Origin: CAVQGM01 sp963712065
GTDB taxonomy: Bacteria; Actinomycetota; Acidimicrobiia; Acidimicrobiales; Acidimicrobilacustridaceae
Length of the DNA: 64,000 nt
Assembly (NCBI GenBank): GCA_963712065.1
Contig: CAVQGM010000002.1
Coordinates: 248,001 to 312,000, forward strand
Direction: 5' to 3'
In this document: positions 58,001 through 64,000 of the stretch, piece by piece
Numbering within the stretch: position 1 is the stretch's first letter
Layout of the letters: each line of letters opens with the position of its first letter
The notes under the pieces: generated by a model
Seen by the model: the letters and a program-made list of their open reading frames with translations, nothing else
Told to the model about the DNA's origin: nothing
The model's database searches: none
Position numbers and translations under genes: made by a program

Positions 58001-59020
58001 GTGCCCGAGGTGGTCGATCTCCGATCCGACACCGTGACCCGGCCGACCCGCGCCATGCGGGCGGCCATGGCCGAGGCCGAGGTCGGCGACGACGGGTACG
58101 GCGAGGACCCCACCGTCGCCCGGCTGGAGTCGGCCTTCGCCGAGCGCGTCGGCAAGGAGGAGGCGCTGTTCGTCCCCTCCGGCACCATGGCCAACCAGAT
58201 CGCGTTCCGCCTCCTCGGGCGGCCGGGCACCTCGGTGGTGGCCGGCCGTCGCCAGCACGTGGTCATCTACGAGCTGGGCGCCGCCGCCGTGAACGGCTCG
58301 GCCCAGTTCCACCTGGTCGACGACGCCGACGGCTTCCTCCACCCCCATGACGTCGGTGACGCCGTCGCCGCCGCCGACGACCACTGGCCGGCGGTGTCGG
58401 CGGTGTTCGTGGAGAACACCCACATGCCGGCGGGCGGCCGGCCGTGGCCGGACGGGGCGCTCGCCGCCGTGGCCGACCTCGGGGTGCCCGTCCACCTCGA
58501 CGGGGCCCGGTTGTTCAACGCCGAGGTCGCCACCGGGACCCCCGTCGCCGAGCTGGCCGCGCCGGCGACCACGGTGATGTCGTGCCTGTCCAAGGGGCTC
58601 GCGGCGCCGGTGGGCTCGCTGCTCGCCGGCCCCGCCGACCTGGTCGCCCGGGCCCGTGTCGAGCGCAAGCGGCTGGGCGGCGCCATGCGCCAGGCCGGGG
58701 TGCTCGCCGCCGCCGGCCTCGTCGCCCTCGACGAGATGGTGGCCCGCCTCGCCGACGACCACGATCGGGCCCGGGCCCTCGCCGCGGCCGTGCACGAGCG
58801 CTGGCCCGACGCCGGCCCCGACCCCGCGTCGGTGCCGACCAACGTGGTGGTGTTCCGCCACCGCGACGCTCCCGGCCTGGTGGCCCGCCTCCACCACGAC
58901 GGGGTCTGGGCCGGCACCATCGCCCCCGGGGTCGTGCGCCTGGTGACCCACCTCGACGTGGACGACGCCGCCCTCGAGCGGGCCATCGACGTCATCGCCG
59001 GGCTGCCGGCCGAGTGGTGA
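58001..59020 (+). CDS. ltaE: Low-specificity L-threonine aldolase / beta-eliminating lyase family
   Basis: 339 residues from the GTG at 58001. It has the family opening V-D-L-R-S-D-T-V-T-R-P-T, then G-D-D-G-Y-G-E-D-P-T, F-V-P-S-G-T-M-A-N-Q, H-L-D-G-A-R-L-F-N and the PLP lysine in S-C-L-S-K-G-L-A-A-P-V-G-S. The enzyme cleaves threonine or allo-threonine to glycine and acetaldehyde. Closest alternative is another beta-eliminating lyase. Monocistronic and leaderless. Confidence 0.9.
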   Translation: MPEVVDLRSDTVTRPTRAMRAAMAEAEVGDDGYGEDPTVARLESAFAERVGKEEALFVPSGTMANQIAFRLLGRPGTSVVAGRRQHVVIYELGAAAVNGSAQFHLVDDADGFLHPHDVGDAVAAADDHWPAVSAVFVENTHMPAGGRPWPDGALAAVADLGVPVHLDGARLFNAEVATGTPVAELAAPATTVMSCLSKGLAAPVGSLLAGPADLVARARVERKRLGGAMRQAGVLAAAGLVALDEMVARLADDHDRARALAAAVHERWPDAGPDPASVPTNVVVFRHRDAPGLVARLHHDGVWAGTIAPGVVRLVTHLDVDDAALERAIDVIAGLPAEW

Positions 59021-59068
59021 CCGGACCGGTCGGCGCGGCAGGCGCCGGGGAGGACCGGCGGGCTGGGC

Positions 59069-59383
59069 CTAGCGGACCCGAGGCGGGCGGGGTGGCTCCT
59101 CGACGGCCTGGCGCTCCTGGATCGTGCGCCACTCGCCCATGGCCCGCAGCGTGAGCACGGTCACGACCGCGGTGCCCCCGGCGAACACCACCGCGCCGAT
59201 GAGCCCGCCGAGCCCGGTGGCGACGGTGCAGTCGCCCGAGCACTGCAGGTCGACGAAGGCGTACCCGATGAACCCGCCGCAGACGCCGGCCAGGAGGATC
59301 AGGGCGAAGGCGACCAGCCGGGCGCCGACCGACGGGAGGGCGGTCGGCTGGCGCTCGGTCCCGGGGGGCTCGGTGGACGGCAC
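59069..59383 (-). CDS. Small two-helix membrane protein (104 aa)
   Basis: Two transmembrane segments (about 22-45 and 56-78) joined by a short loop with two Cys (Q-C-S-G-D-C), a Pro-rich N-terminus and a charged C-terminus. No family recognised. The GTG lies 7 bases after TACGAT, supporting a separate leaderless message. It is convergent with the aldolase gene and divergent from the mannosyltransferase gene. Confidence 0.6.
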   Translation of the reverse strand: MPSTEPPGTERQPTALPSVGARLVAFALILLAGVCGGFIGYAFVDLQCSGDCTVATGLGGLIGAVVFAGGTAVVTVLTLRAMGEWRTIQERQAVEEPPRPPRVR

Positions 59384-59390
59384 GGACCCG

Positions 59391-59396
59391 ATCGTA
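59391..59396 (-). promoter_or_regulatory. -10 element of the small membrane-protein gene (leaderless)
   Basis: TACGAT on the minus strand, 7 bases before the GTG at 59383. Confidence 0.45.
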
Positions 59397-59438
59397 CGGG
59401 TCGGACGAGGGTGACACCCACTCAGGTCGGGTCCTCCG

Positions 59439-59444
59439 TAGCAT
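59439..59444 (+). promoter_or_regulatory. -10 element of the polyprenol-P-mannose synthase gene (leaderless)
   Basis: TAGCAT, 7 bases before the ATG at 59452. An upstream ATG at 59443 overlaps the hexamer. Confidence 0.5.
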
Positions 59445-59451
59445 GACCGCG

Positions 59452-60189
59452 ATGAAGCCCCTGGTCGTGCTCCCGACCTTCAACGAAGCCGAGAACATCG
59501 TCGAGGTCCTCGACCTCGTCCGGGCGGCGGCCCCCGAGGCCGACGTCCTCGTCGTCGACGACGGCAGCCCCGACGGCACCGGCGACCTGGCCGCTCGGTG
59601 GGGTGAGGGTCACGGCGGGGTGCAGGTGCTCCGGCGGGCGGGGAAGCAGGGACTCGGCTCGGCCTACCGGGCCGGGTTCGCCCACGGCATCGAGCACGGC
59701 TACGGGATCCTCATCGAGATGGACTCCGACCTGCAGCACGACCCGGCGATGCTCCCGGCGCTGATCCACGCCGTGCAGGACGGCGCCGATCTCGCCATCG
59801 GGTCTCGCTACGTGCCGGGTGGCCAGGTGCCCGGCTGGAAGTGGTCGCGCCGCATGATCTCCCAGGGCGGCAACCTCTACGCCTCGCTCGTGCTCGGCAT
59901 GTCGGTGCGCGACTCCACGGCGGGCTTCCGCGCCTACGACGCCGACGCCCTGCGCCAGATCGACCTCGACGGCGTGAAGGCCGACGGCTACGGCTTCCAG
60001 ATCGAGATGGCCTACGCCGTCACCCGCAACGGCGGGCGCGTGGTCGAGGTGCCCATCACCTTCGGGGACCGCCAGCGCGGCACCTCGAAGATGTCGGGTC
60101 GCATCGTGTTCGAGGCCCTCGCCCTCGTGACCTGGTGGGGCCTGCGCGACCGCATCCTGCGGCCGCTCGGCCGTCTGCGTCGGTCCTGA
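59452..60189 (+). CDS. Polyprenol-phosphate mannosyltransferase (GT2, DPM/Ppm1-like)
   Basis: 245 residues from the ATG at 59452. A GT-A fold with V-L-P-T-F-N-E-A-E-N-I at the start, V-V-D-D-G-S-P-D-G-T, the metal motif M-D-S-D-L-Q-H-D-P and the family tail G-D-R-Q-R-G-T-S-K-M. This matches dolichol- and polyprenol-phosphate mannose synthases, which load lipid carriers with mannose from GDP-mannose for envelope glycans. The fused acyltransferase of mycobacterial Ppm1 is absent, as in many actinobacteria. Confidence 0.9.
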   Translation: MKPLVVLPTFNEAENIVEVLDLVRAAAPEADVLVVDDGSPDGTGDLAARWGEGHGGVQVLRRAGKQGLGSAYRAGFAHGIEHGYGILIEMDSDLQHDPAMLPALIHAVQDGADLAIGSRYVPGGQVPGWKWSRRMISQGGNLYASLVLGMSVRDSTAGFRAYDADALRQIDLDGVKADGYGFQIEMAYAVTRNGGRVVEVPITFGDRQRGTSKMSGRIVFEALALVTWWGLRDRILRPLGRLRRS

Positions 60190-60196
60190 GGCCCGC

Positions 60197-60216
60197 GCAG
60201 CGCCCCGCCGCGCTGC
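60197..60216 (+). terminator. Hairpin after the mannosyltransferase gene
   Basis: A 7-base-pair perfect stem GCAGCGC / GCGCTGC with a 6-base loop, starting eight bases after the stop; no U tract. Confidence 0.45.
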
Positions 60217-60337
60217 CGCGCGTCCGATGAGCACGGCGGCCGGAGGCTGCTCGTCGCGCAGGCGGGGTGTCGTAGGCCGTTCGGATCATCCTGGGGGGTG
60301 ACGCCCCGAGACCCTTTCCCGGCTGAGGAGGGGGTCC

Positions 60338-60343
60338 TAGGCT
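60338..60343 (+). promoter_or_regulatory. -10 element of the HTH-membrane gene (leaderless)
   Basis: TAGGCT, 6 bases before the GTG at 60350. Confidence 0.45.
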
Positions 60344-60349
60344 GAGGGC

Positions 60350-61204
60350 GTGATCGCGCCGCCGCTGTCGCTCGTCCCGCCCCGCCGCCTCGGCACCCTC
60401 CTGGCGTCGGTTCGCACCGACGAGGGTCGCTCGCTCGACGACGTCGCCCGCTCGTCGCCGTTCGGGGTCGACGACCTCGCCGCCATCGAGGCCGGCACCC
60501 GGCCCCTCGACGACGACGCCGTCGCCGCGCTGCTCGACGCCTACCGCCTCGAGCCCGATGCCGTCGTGCCGGTACGGACCGAGCTCGTCGTCGACCTCGA
60601 CGACGGCCGCATCGCGTCCGGTGCGAGCGCCCGCGAGGTGGCGGCGCCCACGGCCGACGAGGTGCTCACCACCTACCTGTCGCTCGTGTACACGATGCGC
60701 AACGCCACGCCGGGTACACCGCTCGTGCTCCGCGACGCCGACGTCGACGTGTTGTCGCGAGCCCTCGACCTGGCCCACCCCGAGGTCGAGCACAGGCTCC
60801 ACGACCTCATGGCCGAGCCCCAGGGCGCGGTGCGGCGGCGCATGGGCGGCCTGCGGGCGCGGGTGCTCGTGCCCGTCGCCGGGATGGTGGTCGCCGCCAC
60901 CGCCATCGGGACCCTGCTCGTCGTCGCTCGCAGCGACGACGGCGACTCGACCCCCGCGCCGGCGACCACCGACGCCGACACCCCGGTGATCGTGACCAGC
61001 GACGAGCCGGCCCGGGTCGGTCCGGCCTCGGTGCAGACCCCGGAGGGCGGGCTGGTGGTCGAGGGCGAGGACATCCCCGCCGCCGAGCTGCCGCCCGACG
61101 CCGCCAACGTGGGGCAGGCCCAGACCGCGGTGCGCAATCCCGACGGCTCGGTGTCGCAGTTCCCGACGCCCGACGACACCACGGCCACCACGCCCGGGCC
61201 CTGA
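60350..61204 (+). CDS. Membrane-anchored helix-turn-helix protein (RodZ-like layout)
   Basis: 284 residues. An XRE-like HTH occupies about 13-65 (L-A-S-V-R-T-D-E-G-R-S-L-D-D-V-A, A-I-E-A-G-T-R). A second helical region follows to 165, then one transmembrane helix (172-193) and an acidic Thr/Pro-rich outer tail of about 90 residues. The order cytoplasmic HTH, single TM, external tail is that of RodZ and similar proteins, but the tail lacks a recognisable domain. It might link cell shape or envelope sensing to the cytoplasm; that is inference. Confidence 0.72.
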   Translation: MIAPPLSLVPPRRLGTLLASVRTDEGRSLDDVARSSPFGVDDLAAIEAGTRPLDDDAVAALLDAYRLEPDAVVPVRTELVVDLDDGRIASGASAREVAAPTADEVLTTYLSLVYTMRNATPGTPLVLRDADVDVLSRALDLAHPEVEHRLHDLMAEPQGAVRRRMGGLRARVLVPVAGMVVAATAIGTLLVVARSDDGDSTPAPATTDADTPVIVTSDEPARVGPASVQTPEGGLVVEGEDIPAAELPPDAANVGQAQTAVRNPDGSVSQFPTPDDTTATTPGP

Positions 61205-61270
61205 GCCCGCCGGTCGGCCGGGCGGTCGTGGCCGGCGCCGGTCGCGCTCCCGCTGCGGCATGATGCCGGG

Positions 61271-61759
61271 GTGCGAAGGTGGACCGTGGCCGGCGCGCTC
61301 ATCGAGAGCGCGGAGGGTGTGCTGCTCGTCCAGAACCGCCGCCGAGGTGGGCTCGTCGACTGGACCCCGCCGGGCGGGGTGATCGACGAGGGCGAGGAGC
61401 TGCTCACCGGGCTCACCCGTGAGGTCGAGGAGGAGACCGGCCTCGTGGTCTCCGAATGGGTGGGCCCGCGCTACGAGATCGAGGCGGTGGCCCCTGATCT
61501 CGACTGGCACCTGCGGGTCGAGGTGTGGGAGGCGGTGGCCTACACCGGTCACCTCCGCGTCGGCGCCGACCCCGACGGCATCGTCGTCGACGCCCGCTTC
61601 GTGTGCGTCGAGGATTGCGGCGTCCACCTCGAGGGCGGCCACACCTGGGTGCGGGAGCCGTTGGCCGACTGGTTGGTGGAGCGGTGGGCGGGCGCCCGCC
61701 GGTACGACTACCGGATCGAGGGCGTCGATCCCCGATCGCTCGTCGTCACCCGGACCTGA
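61271..61759 (+). CDS. NUDIX hydrolase
   Basis: 162 residues. The Nudix box is complete: G-V-I-D-E-G-E, seven residues, then R-E-V-E-E-E-T-G-L, beginning near residue 38, which provides the Glu ligands for magnesium. The fold is short and single-domain. Substrates in the family range from 8-oxo-dGTP to ADP-ribose and cannot be told here. It starts 66 bases after the HTH gene. CATGAT 6 bases ahead of the GTG could be a -10. Confidence 0.88.
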   Translation: MRRWTVAGALIESAEGVLLVQNRRRGGLVDWTPPGGVIDEGEELLTGLTREVEEETGLVVSEWVGPRYEIEAVAPDLDWHLRVEVWEAVAYTGHLRVGADPDGIVVDARFVCVEDCGVHLEGGHTWVREPLADWLVERWAGARRYDYRIEGVDPRSLVVTRT

Positions 61760-61780
61760 CGGCGAACGCCCCGCCCCGCA

Positions 61781-61820
61781 CGCCCCCGTCGCCGCCCCGC
61801 GCGCCCCCGTCGCCGCACCG
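61781..61820. repeat. Two imperfect 19-bp tandem repeats
   Basis: 61781-61799 and 61802-61820, period 21, one mismatch, C-rich (CGCCCCCGTCGCCGC core). It fills the gap between the NUDIX and dinB genes. Probably low-complexity sequence of no function. Confidence 0.6.
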
Positions 61821-61881
61821 CGCGACGCGGCGGAGCCGATGGCGGCCACCGGGTCGTCCCCGCCCGTACGATGACGCGGGG

Positions 61882-63273
61882 ATGACCGCCGCCGAGCCCC
61901 AGCGTGACCGCTCGATCCTCCACGTCGACATGGACGCCTTCTTCGTGTCGGTCGAGCTGCTCGACCAACCCGAGCTGAGGGGCCGCCCGGTGATCGTCGG
62001 CGGCGCGGGGGAGCGGGGCGTGGTCGCCGCCGCCAGCTACGAGGCGCGGGCCTACGGGGTCCACTCGGCGATGCCCTCGGTGCGCGCCCGGCGCCTGTGC
62101 CCCCATGCCGTGTTCCTCCACGGACGCTACGAGCGGTACCTAGAGGTGAGCGAGCGGGTGATGGCCCTGTTCCGGTCGTGCACCCCGCTCGTCGAGCCCG
62201 TCTCGCTCGACGAGGCGTTCCTCGACGTGACCGGCGCCCGGCGCCTGCACGGCCCGGCCCGGACCATCGCCGCCGCCGTCCGGGCGCGGGTGCTCGACGA
62301 GGAGCGACTCCACTGCTCGGTCGGGTTGGCACCGAGCAAGTTCGTCGCCAAGCTCGCCTCCGAGGCGGCCAAGCCCGAGGCCTCACCCGACGGTCCCGTG
62401 CCCGGGGAGGGCGTGCACGTGGTCGAGCCCGACGAGGTGCTCTCGTTCCTCCACCCCCTGCCGGTGCAGGCGCTCTGGGGGGTCGGACCGGCCACCCTCG
62501 CCCGGCTCGAGCGCCTCGGCGTCGCCACGGTCGGCGACCTCGCCGATCTCGACGTGGCCCTGCTCGTCGGGGCCGTCGGCGAGGCCGCCGGTCGCCACCT
62601 CTCGGCCCTCGCCCACGGGCTCGACGACCGCCCCGTCGAGCCCGACCGGGCACCCAAGTCGATCGGCCAGGAGGAGACGTTCCCCCGCGACCGCCACCGT
62701 CGGGCCGAGCTCGAGCACGAGTTGGTGCGGCTCGGCGACGGGGTCGCGGCCCGGCTGCGGGCCCACGACCTCGCCGGTCGCACGGTCACGGTCAAGGTTC
62801 GCTTCCACGACTTCCGCACGATCACCCGGTCGGTCACCGTCGACCCCCCGGTCGACACCGCGCCGGCCGTCGTGGCCGAGGCACGGGCCCTGCTCGCCGA
62901 CGTCGACCCCTCGTCGGGGGTGCGGCTCCTCGGCGTCAGCGTCAGCGGCCTGGTCGACGGCACCGTCCGCCAGCTCTCCCTCGCCCTCGACGACGGCACG
63001 GCCCGGGGGACCGGCGGGCGCCGACCGGTCGACGCCGCGGGCTGGGGCTCGGCCAGCGAGGCGGTCGACCGGATCCGGCACCGGTTCGGGGCCTCCGCCA
63101 TCGGCCCGGCCGCCCTGGCGGGGCCGGCTGGCCTGCGCCTCGCCCGGCGCGGCGCGCAGGCGTGGGGCCCGGGAGGGGGACCCGACGAGGACCCGCCCGC
63201 CGGATCCTCAACGCCGACGGCCCATGCGCCGAAGGAAGGAGAGGGAATCGACCACCAGCCGCCCCCCGACTGA
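61882..63273 (+). CDS. dinB: DNA polymerase IV (Y-family)
   Basis: 463 residues. Catalytic Asp16 and Asp18 are in H-V-D-M-D-A-F-F and the third acidic pair in S-L-D-E-A-F-L-D. Then come the fingers/thumb region with S-V-G-L-A-P-S-K-F-V-A-K and L-W-G-V-G-P-A-T, a little-finger domain and a Pro/Gly-rich tail. It performs error-prone bypass of damaged DNA. A beta-clamp motif at the very end is not obvious. TACGAT lies nine bases before the ATG, so leader length is minimal. In this phylum dinB often precedes DUF3040 and the mraZ division cluster. Confidence 0.92.
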   Translation: MTAAEPQRDRSILHVDMDAFFVSVELLDQPELRGRPVIVGGAGERGVVAAASYEARAYGVHSAMPSVRARRLCPHAVFLHGRYERYLEVSERVMALFRSCTPLVEPVSLDEAFLDVTGARRLHGPARTIAAAVRARVLDEERLHCSVGLAPSKFVAKLASEAAKPEASPDGPVPGEGVHVVEPDEVLSFLHPLPVQALWGVGPATLARLERLGVATVGDLADLDVALLVGAVGEAAGRHLSALAHGLDDRPVEPDRAPKSIGQEETFPRDRHRRAELEHELVRLGDGVAARLRAHDLAGRTVTVKVRFHDFRTITRSVTVDPPVDTAPAVVAEARALLADVDPSSGVRLLGVSVSGLVDGTVRQLSLALDDGTARGTGGRRPVDAAGWGSASEAVDRIRHRFGASAIGPAALAGPAGLRLARRGAQAWGPGGGPDEDPPAGSSTPTAHAPKEGEGIDHQPPPD

Positions 63274-63281
63274 CCGGCGCG

Positions 63282-63310
63282 TTGTGACTCCGGGAAGGCT
63301 GTGGGAAGAT
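63282..63310 (+). promoter_or_regulatory. Promoter of the DUF3040 gene
   Basis: TTGTGA (63282-63287), 17-base spacer, GAAGAT (63305-63310). A leader of about 50 bases contains GAAGGGG before the GTG at 63368. Confidence 0.45.
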
Positions 63311-63367
63311 GACCGTCAACGAGGGGCCCCGACCTCGCTCGGGCCCATCTCACGAAGGGGTGGACGC

Positions 63368-63742
63368 GTGCCGCTTTCCGAGGACGAACAGCGGATCCTG
63401 CACGAGATCGAGCAGCAGCTCTACGAGACCGATCCCGGTCTGGCGCGCGACATCGCCGACACGACGATCTACACCCATGCGTACCGCAACCTGAAGTGGG
63501 CGGCGCTCGGGTTCCTCGTCGGGGTCGTCGTCCTCATCGCCACCCTGTCGGTCTCGTTCGTCCTCGCCTTCGGCGGCTTCCTGATCATGCTGGCCTCGGC
63601 GCTCGCCGTGGAGCGCAACGCCCGCAAGCTCGGCAAGGCCGGCATGCAGCAGATGACCCAGTCGATGAAGGCCGCCGGCCTGCGCGACGCCTTCGGCAGC
63701 GCCAACCAGAAGATGAAGGATCGCTTCAAGCGCGAGGAGTAG
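63368..63742 (+). CDS. DUF3040 membrane protein
   Basis: 124 residues. The N-terminal P-L-S-E-D-E-Q-R-I-L-H-E-I-E and the following L-Y-E-T-D-P are diagnostic of DUF3040. Two close transmembrane segments (about 42-80) are followed by a Lys-rich helical tail. The family is actinobacterial and usually sits just upstream of mraZ; here the next gene is on the opposite strand. Function is unknown, with an association to division suggested only by location in other genomes. Confidence 0.88.
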   Translation: MPLSEDEQRILHEIEQQLYETDPGLARDIADTTIYTHAYRNLKWAALGFLVGVVVLIATLSVSFVLAFGGFLIMLASALAVERNARKLGKAGMQQMTQSMKAAGLRDAFGSANQKMKDRFKREE

Positions 63743-63776
63743 GCCCGGGGGGTCGTCCCCGTCGAGCACGGTGATC

Positions 63777-63798
63777 GTGGCGCCCGCAGGGGCGCCAC
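63777..63798. terminator. Bidirectional hairpin between convergent genes
   Basis: A perfect 8-base-pair stem GTGGCGCC / GGCGCCAC with a 6-base loop, placed between the DUF3040 stop and the end of the minus-strand gene. Confidence 0.55.
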
Positions 63799-63805
63799 CT
63801 CCGCG

Positions 63806-64000
63806 TCAGGGCCGTGACTCGTGGGCCTGGTGGCGGGGCACCGCCGTCGGGCGACCGAGCAGCGGGCGGGGGTCGAGTCGGCGAACGAACCGGCGCCGGC
63901 GCGGCGTGCGGGCCCGCACCGTGGTGGCGATGGCCGCCGAGGTGGCCTCCGCCTGCTCGGCGGCGTGCTCGTCGAGGGCGTCGGGGGCGAAGGTGGCGGC
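63806..64000 (-). CDS. C-terminal part of an unidentified protein (partial, runs off the window)
   Basis: The minus strand is open from the right edge down to a TGA at 63806-63808, giving the last 64 residues of a gene whose start lies outside. The stretch begins A-P-D-A-L-D-E-H-A-A-E-Q-A-E-A, then a basic segment R-T-P-R-R-R-R-F-V-R-R-L, and ends H-E-S-R-P. Codon positions are gene-like and it ends next to a hairpin. No family can be assigned from this piece. Confidence 0.5.
   Translation of the reverse strand, partial: AATFAPDALDEHAAEQAEATSAAIATTVRARTPRRRRFVRRLDPRPLLGRPTAVPRHQAHESRP

Noticed and set aside
61781..61820. A regulatory repeat before dinB
   Set aside because: The two C-rich units are imperfect and of low complexity, there is no palindrome, and no LexA-like box was seen nearby.

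Overview
This is a gene-dense, very GC-rich stretch, with genes on both strands, 4-base GTGA/ATGA overlaps inside operons and GTG used as often as ATG. A WhiB protein, an MtrA-MtrB-LpqB-like signalling operon, a PimB-like mannosyltransferase and a polyprenol-phosphate-mannose synthase, an F420-type LLM oxidoreductase, a mycothiol-type DinB/MPI protein, LtrA, DUF3040 and a type-A RNase P RNA all point to an actinobacterium. The mix fits the class Acidimicrobiia best, but that placement is inference. No transposase, integrase, CRISPR array, prophage or rRNA/tRNA gene was seen. The window looks like ordinary chromosomal backbone.

Left part (1-19.7 kb): scavenging and envelope enzymes. These are a GH127 arabinofuranosidase, an orphan sugar-binding lipoprotein, an HsaA/DszC-type flavin monooxygenase, a double META-domain lipoprotein, a large sulfatase, a class-C beta-lactamase-like hydrolase, a PPOX-fold protein, a Gfo/Idh/MocA plus LLM oxidoreductase pair, a coiled-coil zinc-ribbon protein, a histidine phosphatase, an LtrA/DUF3089 pair and a Rip3-like site-2 protease. 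rnpB follows at 19.75-20.13 kb and is flanked by two identical 55-bp palindromic repeats.

Middle part (20.3-36.5 kb): redox, metal and glycerolipid modules. Two Tat-exported ferritin-like proteins sit with a cupredoxin lipoprotein. A GlpD / alkyl-DHAP-synthase-like flavoprotein / FGGY-kinase group is divergent from a Fur-PerR regulator, rubrerythrin, double-cluster Fe-S/CCG protein and DUF3501 group, with a palindromic operator inside the regulator's own promoter. WhiB, TrpD, a DEDDh exonuclease-GIY-YIG fusion, a three-copy 28-bp hairpin repeat and a zinc-ribbon/NYN-nuclease pair follow.

Right part (36.5-64 kb): DUF2252; a small Cys-rich protein; QueG-PimB-membrane protein; a SRPBCC-Get3/ArsA-small acidic protein group leading into an unusual 1116-codon frame that joins an SMC-like protein with a degenerate P-loop to a bacterial eRF1-like protein; ROK kinase and AlaC; a TetR gene with a palindromic operator; ACT protein; GlpK divergent from PfkA plus an acyl-CoA ligase; the MtrA/MtrB/GerMN lipoprotein operon; inositol monophosphatase divergent from threonine aldolase; polyprenol-P-mannose synthase; a RodZ-like HTH-membrane protein; NUDIX; DinB; DUF3040; and the C-terminal end of one more minus-strand gene at the right edge.

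A recurring signal is a TAnnnT -10 hexamer placed 6-8 bases before the start codon of at least seventeen genes. This implies widespread leaderless transcription and corrects several start codons. No stretch over 300 bases lacks a feature.
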